Shown here in pieces: positions 16,053 through 23,782 of a stretch of 64,000 nucleotides of DNA (positions are counted from its first letter, which is position 1; every line of letters starts with the position of its first letter). The stretch covers positions 248,001 through 312,000 of the forward strand of contig DATGUP010000003.1 of assembly GCA_035301265.1 (NCBI GenBank), read 5' to 3'. This stretch comes from DATGUP01 sp035301265 (GTDB taxonomy: Bacteria; Bacillota; Bacilli; Bacillales; Amphibacillaceae). Both the position numbers and the translations under genes were made by a program. Under the pieces are notes generated by a model that was given only the letters and a program-made list of their open reading frames with translations, searched no databases and was not told the origin of the DNA.

Positions 16053-17011
16053 TCATTGGTGTTGACATTGGCGGGACATCTATAAAAATAGGTATCATCG
16101 ATGAAAGCGGCGATATTTTAAAAAAGTGGCAAATTCCTACTGATTTACAGGATGCTGGTTCGAATATTGTTCATGATATTTGGCTGTCTATTCTAAAAAA
16201 TATCCGGTCACAGCGCATTGAGAAACATATGATCATCGGGATAGGCGTAGGTGCCCCCGGTTTTATTGATGGCCGTACAGGAGTAGTGGATGAAGCGGTA
16301 AACTTAGGATGGAAAAACTATGCCTTGAAGGATCGATTAAATGAATTGTCCGGATTGCCCGTTTTTGTCGATAATGACGCAAACACAGCTGTTTTAGGCG
16401 AGAATTGGAAAGGAGCGGGAGAGCAGGCCAAAAATGTGATTGCCATTACACTTGGAACAGGCGTAGGTGGTGGGATTATCGCCAATGGAACGGTTTTAAA
16501 CGGTGAAAACGGAACGGCGGGTGAAATCGGACATATCACCGTTGATCCGAACGGAAAACAATGTAATTGTGGTCGAAAAGGCTGTTTGGAAACGATAGCG
16601 TCAGCTACAGGAATCGCTCATCAAGCAATGGCTATTATTGAAAAGGATCCAGAAAGCCTTTTGGCAAAGCGTTATAAACAGAAAAAAACGATAACGGCAA
16701 AAGACGTTTTCGATCTGGCATTTTCGGGAGATGAGGTGAGCATGCGTATTATTGATTACACGTGTGATGTTCTAGGGTTCGCTATTGCCAACCTCGCAGC
16801 CGTTGTTAATCCGTCAAAGATTTTGATTGGAGGAGGGGTTTCCAAAGCTGGTGATGCACTTTTAGATGGCATCAGATCATCGTTTGACAAATATGCTCTT
16901 GGAAGGCTTAGCGATGTGTGTGAGTTAAAAATAGCACAACTCGGCAATGATGCAGGCATCATCGGGGCAGCGTTTTTAGTAAAACAACAGCTGCATCATA
17001 TGACATTTTAG
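16040..17011 (+). CDS. glcK: ROK-family glucokinase
   Basis: Phosphorylates glucose to glucose 6-phosphate with ATP in the cytoplasm. The 323 residues are full length: phosphate-1 motif VDIGGTSIKIGI at the N-terminus, the sugar-binding EIGHITVDPNG (His ligand of zinc), the zinc motif CNCGRKGCLE (about 175-185), and ITLGTGVGGGI. These are the standard ROK glucokinase features rather than a repressor (no HTH at the N-terminus). GTG start at 16040 with GGGAGCGGGTG upstream, inside the end of yqgQ. It sits next to gluP, which has been linked to glucose export in B. subtilis. A hairpin terminator follows directly. Confidence 0.95.
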   Translation: MEKVIIGVDIGGTSIKIGIIDESGDILKKWQIPTDLQDAGSNIVHDIWLSILKNIRSQRIEKHMIIGIGVGAPGFIDGRTGVVDEAVNLGWKNYALKDRLNELSGLPVFVDNDANTAVLGENWKGAGEQAKNVIAITLGTGVGGGIIANGTVLNGENGTAGEIGHITVDPNGKQCNCGRKGCLETIASATGIAHQAMAIIEKDPESLLAKRYKQKKTITAKDVFDLAFSGDEVSMRIIDYTCDVLGFAIANLAAVVNPSKILIGGGVSKAGDALLDGIRSSFDKYALGRLSDVCELKIAQLGNDAGIIGAAFLVKQQLHHMTF

Positions 17012-17016
17012 CTATC

Positions 17017-17054
17017 CGCATTGGATCATTTTAGAATGATTCAATGCGCGTTTA
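17017..17054 (+). terminator. glcK terminator
   Basis: Stem of 14 pairs (17017-17030 with 17035-17048, one G-T pair), tight 4-base loop, short T-rich tail. Begins 5 bases past the stop codon. Confidence 0.75.
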
Positions 17055-17150
17055 AATAACATAACATTGAAACGCTTACACACGCTGTAATGACCTATTC
17101 CGCAAGGGTGTAATCCAAGGGCTTTGTGAGATGACAGGAGGATGTTATTT

Positions 17151-19082
17151 ATGCTGTTCTGTAACAAACAAGGCAAAACGCCTTTATACGTTATAGCCTC
17201 TCTGTTATTTGGCCTCAAGACTTATACCGTTTATCGTTTTATGTTTAACATTAATCTTGAAAACATGATGCAGGAATTCATCTTGTTGATCAATCCATTC
17301 GTTTCGGCATTTTTATTGACAGCATTATGCGTTTGGTTGAGCAAACCATCTCGGCAAATGGCTTTTTTGCGCTATTGCATTTTAATCGGAACATTGATTT
17401 TGTATGCGAACCTTGTATTCTATCGTAACTTTACGGATTTCATTACGATACCCCAGCTTTTTCAAGGGAATAATGTCGTTGATCTTGGTTCAAGTATTTT
17501 AACGCTTATTAAGGCATACGATATATTGCTGTTTGCCGATGTCATCGTGGTCTGGCATCTGAGCAGAAAACAACAGGCCATAAGAGCTGCGCACTATCCT
17601 CGAAGTGGCAAAGTGTTTGTGTTAGCTTTATCATTTATGCTGGTTGCGGGAAACTTTTTCCTTGCTGAAATGGAACGTCCCCAATTGTTTACACGTGCAT
17701 TTGATCGGGAGTATTTGGTAAAGAATATCGGATTGTTTAATTATCACTTGTACGATACAGCTGTTCATTCAAAAGCTAAAACTCAACGTGTATTTGCTGA
17801 TGGAAATGAGCTGTCTGCCATTCAAACATTTATTGAAAAAAATATCAGGAGTCAACAAACTTCTGATTTGGAAGGTGTGGCCGAGGGCAAAAATGTTATA
17901 TTTATTTGGGCTGAATCATTGCAGACATTCGTTATAAATAATGATGTTAATGATCAGGAAATCACTCCTTTTTTAAACCGGTTGATCGATGATGAAGACA
18001 CATATTATTTTGAAAATTTTTACCATCAAACTGAACAAGGAAAAACATCGGATTCTGAATTTATAGCAGAAAATGCACTTTATCCCTTACCGCGTGGAGC
18101 AGTCTATTTTACCCACGGCCAAAACGAATACCATGCTTTGCCAGAGATTATTAAGGAAAAAGAGTATTATTCAGCTGTGTTTCATGCTAACGATAAAAGT
18201 TTCTGGAATCGCGACCAAATGTATGCAAACATGAAATTCGATCATTTTTATGATAAAGATGCTTTCGATGTAACAGATGACAATTCGGTTGGTTGGGGAC
18301 TAAAGGATAAACCGTTCTTTGAACAGTCTATTGAATATTTAAAAGAATTAGAGGAACCATTTTACGCTAAATTCATCACGCTGACGAATCATTTTCCGTT
18401 TGAATTAGATGAATCTGACCGCTCGATTGATCCTTATGATTCCAATTCAAATACACTCAACCATTACTTTCCGACTGTACGATACATGGATGAAGCGATT
18501 GAACAATTTTTTGATCATCTAAAACACGCAGGTCTATATGATAATTCTATCATCATCATAATGGGAGATCATTATGGCATCAGTGCTAACCATTATCGTG
18601 CAATGAGTAAGTATTTGGATAAAGAGGAGATAACACCATACGATCATGTGCAATTGCAACGTGTCCCATTATATATTCATATACCGGGGCATGGAAAAGG
18701 AAGAACGATGTCTACCGTTTCGGGTCAAATTGACATTAAACCGACTATTCTTCATATGCTTGGCATTAAAACGGATAACGATATATATTTTGGCAATGAT
18801 TTATTTCATGATGATCGGAAAGGGTATATCGCTTTGCGAAATGGGGATTTTATTAGCGAAGAATATATCTATACAGAAGGAACATGTTACGATCGCGAAA
18901 CAGGAAAAGTGCTCGCACATGAGGATCATCATACGTTTGCCAACGAAAATATTGACAATCCGTGTTTACCCACTAAGAAACGGGTAGAACAAGAGCTTAG
19001 CTATTCTGACCGTATCATCTATGGTGATTTATTTCGTTTCGTCGATTTTAAAAAAGATGAAGCAAAAATTAACGCACGATGA
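17151..19082 (+). CDS. Lipoteichoic acid synthase-type enzyme, YqgS-like
   Basis: Membrane-anchored glycerol-phosphate transferase that extends or primes lipoteichoic acid outside the cell. 643 residues: about five transmembrane helices in residues 8-195, a connecting helix, and the extracellular sulfatase-fold domain (about 240-560). Seen are NVIFIWAESLQTFVI (metal and substrate region), the catalytic Thr in GKTSDSEF (about 299) and the metal motif IIMGDHYG. The ATG at 17151 has CAGGAGG 9 bases upstream; the ATG at 17142 is fused to it and is too close. Position after glcK is that of yqgS, one of the four LtaS paralogues of B. subtilis, so it may be an accessory rather than the main synthase. 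Confidence 0.9.
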   Translation: MLFCNKQGKTPLYVIASLLFGLKTYTVYRFMFNINLENMMQEFILLINPFVSAFLLTALCVWLSKPSRQMAFLRYCILIGTLILYANLVFYRNFTDFITIPQLFQGNNVVDLGSSILTLIKAYDILLFADVIVVWHLSRKQQAIRAAHYPRSGKVFVLALSFMLVAGNFFLAEMERPQLFTRAFDREYLVKNIGLFNYHLYDTAVHSKAKTQRVFADGNELSAIQTFIEKNIRSQQTSDLEGVAEGKNVIFIWAESLQTFVINNDVNDQEITPFLNRLIDDEDTYYFENFYHQTEQGKTSDSEFIAENALYPLPRGAVYFTHGQNEYHALPEIIKEKEYYSAVFHANDKSFWNRDQMYANMKFDHFYDKDAFDVTDDNSVGWGLKDKPFFEQSIEYLKELEEPFYAKFITLTNHFPFELDESDRSIDPYDSNSNTLNHYFPTVRYMDEAIEQFFDHLKHAGLYDNSIIIIMGDHYGISANHYRAMSKYLDKEEITPYDHVQLQRVPLYIHIPGHGKGRTMSTVSGQIDIKPTILHMLGIKTDNDIYFGNDLFHDDRKGYIALRNGDFISEEYIYTEGTCYDRETGKVLAHEDHHTFANENIDNPCLPTKKRVEQELSYSDRIIYGDLFRFVDFKKDEAKINAR

Positions 19083-19101
19083 TGACAAAGCTTTAGGATA
19101 A

Positions 19102-19128
19102 AGAAGCTGCCGCATCATGGCAGCTTCT
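19102..19128. terminator. Hairpin between convergent genes
   Basis: Perfect 10-pair stem AGAAGCTGCC with GGCAGCTTCT, 7-base loop. The T tract is weak on both sides, so termination efficiency is uncertain. Confidence 0.65.
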
Positions 19129-19133
19129 ATCGA

Positions 19134-19325
19134 TTATTGAACGCAAACACCGGCGCTTGGAACAAGTTGACATATAATCGTCATGATCGAGAAAAAACCG
19201 AATGCGAGTGCGGTGACAGCGGAAAACCCGAGCGCTAAATAATTTTTGATTTTAAGTTGGCGAATAACCGAAACGACAGCTAGTAATGCCACAAGCAAAA
19301 ATATGATTCCCAATACGATTCTCAT
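19134..19325 (-). CDS. DUF2759 membrane protein, YqgW-like
   Basis: Protein of 63 residues made mostly of two transmembrane helices (IVLGIIFLLVALLAVVSVIR and ALGFSAVTALAFGFFSIMTI) with a short basic loop (RQLKIKN) between, and two Cys near the C-terminus (ICQLVPSAGVCVQ). This composition and place between yqgS and yqgX correspond to DUF2759 (YqgW). ATG with AAGGAGG about 11 bases upstream. It is convergent with the LTA synthase gene and transcribed alone. Function unknown. Confidence 0.8.
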   Translation of the reverse strand: MRIVLGIIFLLVALLAVVSVIRQLKIKNYLALGFSAVTALAFGFFSIMTIICQLVPSAGVCVQ

Positions 19326-19486
19326 TAAATAATTGCCTCCTTATAAATTTGCCCTTGTAATCAATGTTGCTACGAAAATGATTTTTATATTATTATGTAA
19401 TTATGCACAACTACTTATGTATTTTATAGTAAAATCATATGTTTGTCGAGCGCGAATATAATGTTTGCACGGAAAGGAGATTACAG

Positions 19487-20113
19487 TTGCAAATTAAACG
19501 TATGCCACTCGGCCCTTTAGAGACAAACGGTTACATCGTCTATAATGACGACCAAGCCATCATTATTGATCCCGGTGGAGATGCCGAGAAAGTGATTGCA
19601 TTTTTGACTGAAGAAGGGATCAATCCTCAAGCAATTCTTCTGACACATGGTCATTTTGATCACATCGGCGGTGTGGATAAACTGCGTAAATATTTTGGTA
19701 TCCGTGTATATATCCATGAATACGAAGCGCACTGGCTTAGTGATCCCCAACTAAATGGTTCTAAATTCTTTTTATCTGAGGAAATTGCGATAAACGCAGC
19801 GGATTTTTTGTTAGAGCCTGGGTTTGAAAAAATAGGACCATTTCACTTTGAAGTTGTGCATACTCCAGGCCATTCCCCCGGCAGTGTTAGTTTTATTTTT
19901 CATGAACAATCTTTTATTATCAGTGGCGATGTGTTGTTCAATCGTGGAATCGGCCGGACAGATTTACCAGGTGGAGATATGGAAACGTTGAAACAAAGCA
20001 TTAGAAATCACTTGTACACTTTAAGTGATTCGTTTATCGTATATCCTGGCCACGGCCCAGAAACGACTATTGGCGCAGAAAAAACATTTAATCCCTTCGT
20101 CAAGCAGTCGTAA
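19487..20113 (+). CDS. Metallo-beta-lactamase fold hydrolase, YqgX-like (glyoxalase II type)
   Basis: Cytoplasmic zinc-dependent hydrolase of 208 residues; family members cleave thioesters such as S-lactoylglutathione or bacillithiol conjugates, but the substrate is not known here. The metal motifs are all present: THGHFDHIGG (about 62-71), the His in HTPGHSPGSVSF, the Asp in ISGDVLF and the last His in YPGHGPETTIG. I start at TTG 19487 because GGAAAGGAG ends 7 bases before it and the protein then begins at the beta strand LQIKRMPLGPLETN, as in B. subtilis YqgX; upstream codons at 19439 have no ribosome binding site. It is the last gene of the block that follows B. subtilis yqg order. Confidence 0.9.
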   Translation: MQIKRMPLGPLETNGYIVYNDDQAIIIDPGGDAEKVIAFLTEEGINPQAILLTHGHFDHIGGVDKLRKYFGIRVYIHEYEAHWLSDPQLNGSKFFLSEEIAINAADFLLEPGFEKIGPFHFEVVHTPGHSPGSVSFIFHEQSFIISGDVLFNRGIGRTDLPGGDMETLKQSIRNHLYTLSDSFIVYPGHGPETTIGAEKTFNPFVKQS

Positions 20114-20174
20114 AAGGTAACTGTTCCACTAGCTAACTACAACATATTTTTTTTGAAATGGAGGTGATTTTTAA

Positions 20175-20216
20175 ATGATCAAATTGTCATACAACCATAA
20201 AGTAAAACCGCGCTAA
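20175..20216 (+). other. 13-codon ORF with strong ribosome binding site
   Basis: ATG 20175 follows TGGAGGTG by 9 bases and encodes MIKLSYNHKVKPR before TAA. It may be a leader peptide, a real micropeptide, or the remnant 5' end of a gene lost at this junction. No coding continuation is seen in any frame downstream. Confidence 0.3.
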
Positions 20217-20395
20217 ACAGCGATAGTTGGGAAAGTGCTTATCGTTCTCCGCGTCCCCCCTACCCTCATCTTCTTTCCTTCTATACTTCATGATGCGTTC
20301 TATGATTATTTCATGCTTGTTCCGGATAAAAGTTTTTTGGAAGATATGTTGAAGTACATGTGAAAGGAAATCAAAGTGCATTTAGTCGTATAAGT
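20217..20395. other. Stretch with no recognised gene between yqgX and rny
   Basis: Sequence between the 13-codon ORF and the hairpin at 20396. The frames on either strand are short, lack ribosome binding sites and carry no motif. It sits where a yqg-type block meets a ymd-type block that lie far apart in B. subtilis, so it is likely decayed DNA at a rearrangement junction. Confidence 0.5.
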
Positions 20396-20440
20396 AAACA
20401 TCATGCTGCGACGCCTAACTGCTGTCATGATGTTTTCTTG
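20396..20440 (+). terminator. Terminator-like hairpin upstream of the rny promoter
   Basis: Stem AAACATCATG (20396-20405) with CATGATGTTT (20426-20435), 20-base loop, followed by TCTTG. Probably insulates rny from upstream transcription. Confidence 0.55.
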
Positions 20441-20452
20441 ACATTGCTCACA

Positions 20453-20480
20453 TTGACAATTAGAATAAAAACTGTATAAT
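20453..20480 (+). promoter_or_regulatory. Sigma-A promoter of rny
   Basis: Perfect TTGACA (20453-20458), 16-base spacer, perfect TATAAT (20475-20480). A second TTGACA lies at 20438-20443. About 110 bases before the start codon, leaving a long 5' leader. Confidence 0.72.
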
Positions 20481-20590
20481 TTTATATTTATATTATACAA
20501 AGCTATAAAAGCTTTTCTTTATTTTTTTATTGACTGGTACATGCCGACAATAAAGAATTGTACAACTCTATAGCAAGAGGAGGTGAAAAC

Positions 20591-22156
20591 GTGGATAGTC
20601 CCTTAATCATCTCCATTTTGCTTGCCTTGATCTTGATCGTCGGTATTGTTGTTGGTTATCTGATACGCAAATCGATTGCTGAAGCTAAAATTTCCAGTGC
20701 CGAAACATTGGCCAAACAAATTGTTGAAGAAGCACGTCGAAATGCAGAGGCTACTAAAAAGGAGGCGCTTCTTGAAGCAAAGGACGAAAACCATAAATTG
20801 CGACAACAGACGGAAGAAGAATTGCGTGAACGGCGTTCTGAAATTCAATTACAAGAAAATCGTCTAATGCAAAAAGAAGAAAATCTAGATAGAAAAGATG
20901 AGATGCTGGATAAGCGTGAGCTCCTGTTAGAGGAAAAAGAACAATCATTAACAGAACAACAACAACAAATTGAAGAAATGCAAAGCAAAGTGGATGCGAT
21001 GTTAGAAGAGCAGCAAACGGAGCTCGAGCGCATTTCAGGATATACAACTGACCAGGCTAGACAAATTATCTTGCATCGGATGAAGGAGGAACTGGCACAT
21101 GAATCGGCGTTAATGATTAAAGAGGCTGAAAATCGTGCAAAAGAGGAAGCCGATAAAAAGGCGAAAAGCATTCTTTCATTGGCCTTGCAACGCTGTGCTG
21201 CAGATCATGTTGCCGAAACAACTGTATCAGTTGTCAATTTGCCTAACGATGAAATGAAAGGGCGGATTATCGGTCGGGAAGGCCGCAATATTCGGACGTT
21301 AGAAACATTGACGGGAATCGATTTAATCATAGATGATACGCCCGAAGCGGTTATTTTGTCCGGCTTTGATCCTATTCGTCGTGAAATCGCACGTATAGCA
21401 TTGGAAAAATTAGTTCAAGATGGGCGAATCCATCCGGCACGCATTGAAGAAATGGTCGATAAAGCAAGACGCGAGGTGGATGAACATATACGTGAAGTCG
21501 GTGAAGAGACGACATTTGAAGTCGGTGTACATGGACTCCATCCAGATTTAATAAAAATACTTGGACGATTGAAATTTCGAACAAGCTATGGTCAAAATGT
21601 CTTGAAGCACTCGATAGAGGTTGCATACCTCACAGGACTCCTTGCTGCTGAATTAGGTGAAGATGAAACGCTCGCAAGAAGAGCTGGTTTGCTTCATGAT
21701 ATGGGTAAAGCGATCGATCATGAAGTTGAGGGCAGCCACGTTGAGATCGGAAAAGAACTCGCCATAAAATATAATGAGCATGAGGTTGTCGTCAATGCGA
21801 TTGCCTCACACCACGGCGATGAAGAGCCGACTTCCATCATTTCAGTTTTGGTAGCGGCAGCTGATGCATTATCCGCTGCACGTCCAGGAGCAAGAAGTGA
21901 AACATTGGAAAACTATATTAAACGCTTGGAAAAATTGGAAGAAATATCAGAATCCTTTACAGGCGTGGAAAAATCATTTGCTATTCAGGCAGGAAGAGAA
22001 ATTCGCATTATGGTCAAGCCTGATGAAATTGATGATATTGAATCGGTTCGAATCGCACGGGATATTAGAAAACGGATTGAAGGCGAGCTCAATTATCCCG
22101 GACACATTAAAGTAACCGTCATCAGAGAAACGCGCGCAGTTGAATATGCGAAATAA
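20591..22156 (+). CDS. rny: Ribonuclease Y
   Basis: Membrane-anchored endoribonuclease that initiates mRNA decay and interacts with helicase and glycolytic enzymes in the Bacillus degradosome. 521 residues: N-terminal transmembrane helix (PLIISILLALILIVGIVVG), a long coiled coil (about 30-205, rich in Glu, Gln and Lys), the KH domain with GRIIGREGRNIRTLE (about 222), and the HD phosphohydrolase domain (LKHSIEVA, LLHDMGKAIDHE, ASHHGDEE). GTG start at 20591 with AGAGGAGGTG 8 bases upstream; the frame's upstream codons are inside the leader. It is followed by ymdB, as in most Firmicutes, but recA, cinA and pgsA, which usually precede it, are absent. Confidence 0.96.
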   Translation: MDSPLIISILLALILIVGIVVGYLIRKSIAEAKISSAETLAKQIVEEARRNAEATKKEALLEAKDENHKLRQQTEEELRERRSEIQLQENRLMQKEENLDRKDEMLDKRELLLEEKEQSLTEQQQQIEEMQSKVDAMLEEQQTELERISGYTTDQARQIILHRMKEELAHESALMIKEAENRAKEEADKKAKSILSLALQRCAADHVAETTVSVVNLPNDEMKGRIIGREGRNIRTLETLTGIDLIIDDTPEAVILSGFDPIRREIARIALEKLVQDGRIHPARIEEMVDKARREVDEHIREVGEETTFEVGVHGLHPDLIKILGRLKFRTSYGQNVLKHSIEVAYLTGLLAAELGEDETLARRAGLLHDMGKAIDHEVEGSHVEIGKELAIKYNEHEVVVNAIASHHGDEEPTSIISVLVAAADALSAARPGARSETLENYIKRLEKLEEISESFTGVEKSFAIQAGREIRIMVKPDEIDDIESVRIARDIRKRIEGELNYPGHIKVTVIRETRAVEYAK

Positions 22157-22160
22157 GCAA

Positions 22161-22196
22161 AATAAAGCGGTCAAAGTGTACCGCTTTATTTTTTTG
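22161..22196 (+). terminator. rny terminator
   Basis: Stem AATAAAGCGGT (22161-22171) with ACCGCTTTATT (22180-22190), 8-base loop, T run. Suggests that ymdB also has its own promoter. Confidence 0.9.
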
Positions 22197-22268
22197 GCTT
22201 ATTAATTTTGACAATATATTTATGATATGGAACACTAATAATAGTATATTGGATTGGAGACCCGTGGT

Positions 22269-23066
22269 ATGAAAATTTTATTTATCGGGGATGTTGTCGG
22301 CTCCCCGGGGAGAAATATGGTTCAGAAATATTTACCAAAATTAAAAGAAAAATACCGACCGCATTTAATCATCATCAATGGTGAAAATGCTGCAGCAGGT
22401 AAAGGTATAACAGAAAAAATATATAAACAATTTCTAGAATGGGGAGCCCATGTTGTTACAATGGGTAACCATACGTGGGATAAAAAAGAAATTTTTGAAT
22501 TTATCGATGATGCCAGAACGTTGATACGTCCAGCTAATTTTCCGGAAGGAACACCTGGCAAAGGGATCGTGTTTGTTAACATCAACGGTATTGAAATAGC
22601 TGTCATGAATTTACAAGGTCGAACGTTCTTGCCGGCTATTGATGATCCATTTCGTAAAGTAGATCAAATGATCGATGAGGCCAAAAAGTATACCGATCAT
22701 ATTTTTCTTGATTTTCACGCAGAAACGACAAGCGAAAAACAAGCAATGGGCTGGTATGTCGATGGCCGGGTAAGCGCGGTTGTCGGTACGCATACACATG
22801 CACAAACAGCCGATGAACGCATTTTGCCAAAAAGAACAGCCTATATTACCGATGTTGGCATGACCGGTCCATATGATGCAATTCTCGGCGTTGATAAAGA
22901 AATTGTGATTAAACGATTTTTAACACATTTACCAGTGCGTTTTGAAATTGATAAGAAAGGACGGAATCAATTAAATGGTGTATTAATAGAAACAGATGAT
23001 AAAACGGGTAGTGCTGTCGGGATAGAGCGTATTTTAATCAATGCCGATCATCCGTTCTTTGCTTGA
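22269..23066 (+). CDS. ymdB: YmdB metallophosphoesterase (2',3'-cyclic nucleotide phosphodiesterase)
   Basis: Di-metal phosphodiesterase of 265 residues that in B. subtilis hydrolyses 2',3'-cAMP and affects biofilm versus motility gene expression, probably via RNA turnover with RNase Y. Metal ligands are visible: IGDVVG (Asp8), NGENAAAGKG, MGNHTWD (Asn and His), and the C-terminal DFHAETTSEKQAMGW and VVGTHTHAQTAD. The ATG at 22269 gives the family N-terminus MKILFIGDVVG; a TTG at 22254 lacks a site. It follows rny by 112 bases with a terminator between, as in other Bacilli. Confidence 0.94.
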   Translation: MKILFIGDVVGSPGRNMVQKYLPKLKEKYRPHLIIINGENAAAGKGITEKIYKQFLEWGAHVVTMGNHTWDKKEIFEFIDDARTLIRPANFPEGTPGKGIVFVNINGIEIAVMNLQGRTFLPAIDDPFRKVDQMIDEAKKYTDHIFLDFHAETTSEKQAMGWYVDGRVSAVVGTHTHAQTADERILPKRTAYITDVGMTGPYDAILGVDKEIVIKRFLTHLPVRFEIDKKGRNQLNGVLIETDDKTGSAVGIERILINADHPFFA

Positions 23067-23098
23067 TTATTTGAATGTTTTGAATCATTGGTGCATAA

Positions 23099-23129
23099 TA
23101 AGGTAATAAGCAAACATCTCCTAGAATAT
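23099..23129 (+). promoter_or_regulatory. Candidate sigma-H promoter of spoVS
   Basis: AAGGTAAT element (around 23100-23107), a spacer of about 12-13 bases, then CTAGAATAT with the GAAT core at 23124-23127, close to the RNAGGAWWW / RNNGAATWW consensus of sigma-H. spoVS is sigma-H dependent in B. subtilis. Confidence 0.45.
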
Positions 23130-23170
23130 AGTAAAATAGAATACATTAGCAATTAAAGGAGGTACTAGTG

Positions 23171-23431
23171 ATGGAAGTATTGAAAGTTTCAGCGAAATCA
23201 AATCCAAACTCAGTAGCAGGCGCACTTGCAAATGTTCTACGTGAACGCGGGACAGCAGAGATTCAAGCTATAGGTGCCGGCGCCTTAAATCAGGCTGTTA
23301 AAGCAGTAGCTATTGCCAGAGGGTTTGTAGCCCCAAGCGGAGTTGATTTGATTTGCATTCCGGCCTTCACTGATATTATGATTGATGAGGAAGAGCGAAC
23401 AGCGATTAAACTGATTGTTGAACCGAGATAA
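23171..23431 (+). CDS. spoVS: Stage V sporulation protein S
   Basis: Small Alba-like protein of 86 residues that affects septation timing, spore coat formation and core dehydration, probably by binding nucleic acid in the forespore or predivisional cell. Nearly identical to the family along its whole length: MEVLKVSAKSNPNSVAGALA, then AIGAGALNQAVKAVAIARG and GVDLICIPAFTD. The ATG at 23171 has a perfect AAAGGAGG 8 bases upstream; a GTG directly before it is possible but less likely. It is a single-gene unit between a candidate sigma-H promoter and a strong terminator, in the same place relative to ymdB as in B. subtilis. Confidence 0.97.
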   Translation: MEVLKVSAKSNPNSVAGALANVLRERGTAEIQAIGAGALNQAVKAVAIARGFVAPSGVDLICIPAFTDIMIDEEERTAIKLIVEPR

Positions 23432-23447
23432 AGCGTCTTCATGTGGT

Positions 23448-23491
23448 GGGGCTATCCCTTGGTTTGTTCATTGTGGGAAGCCCCTTTTTTT
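23448..23491 (+). terminator. spoVS terminator
   Basis: Two-part stem: GGGGCT (23448-23453) with AGCCCC (23479-23484), plus inner TCCC/GGGA pairing, then seven T. Confidence 0.88.
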
Positions 23492-23497
23492 ACATAT

Positions 23498-23564
23498 AAA
23501 AAATCGCCGTATCCGTTATAATACTGTTACTGCTGATTATACGGAGGCGATTTTTATGCGTTGA
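23498..23564 (+). promoter_or_regulatory. Long imperfect hairpin that hides a ribosome binding site before a two-codon ORF
   Basis: Outer stem AAAAATCGCC (about 23499-23508) with GGCGATTTTT (23546-23555), and an inner stem of about nine pairs (CCGTTATAAT with ATTATACGG). The 3' arm holds GGAGG (23543-23547), 8 bases before ATG CGT TGA (23556-23564). It could be a second terminator, a regulatory leader, or a remnant of a lost gene; tdh and kbl lie here in B. subtilis. From 23565 to 23701 nothing else is recognised. Confidence 0.4.
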
Positions 23565-23701
23565 TCTTTTTAATAAATATAACATAAAGCGATAAAAACT
23601 GCCAACTGTTTTACGGTTTTAATTTAAACGAAGGAACAGCGGTTACATATTCAAAAAGCAGCTCATCTGATGTGTTTTAGTTGCACGATTTCGCGCATGT
23701 A

Positions 23702-23730
23702 TTGTTAAATATGATTGAAAGCTTTATACT
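23702..23730 (+). promoter_or_regulatory. Promoter of miaB-ricA
   Basis: TTGTTA (23702-23707), exactly 17 bases, TATACT (23725-23730); 53 bases before the miaB start. Confidence 0.6.
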
Positions 23731-23782
23731 TTAACCATACATGTCATAAAACGTGTTTTACCATAAAGAAAGGAGTTTGGAG

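Noticed and set aside
20187..20500. Two overlapping minus-strand frames in the yqgX-rny junction
   Set aside because: No ribosome binding site, no family resemblance, and one crosses the rny promoter.
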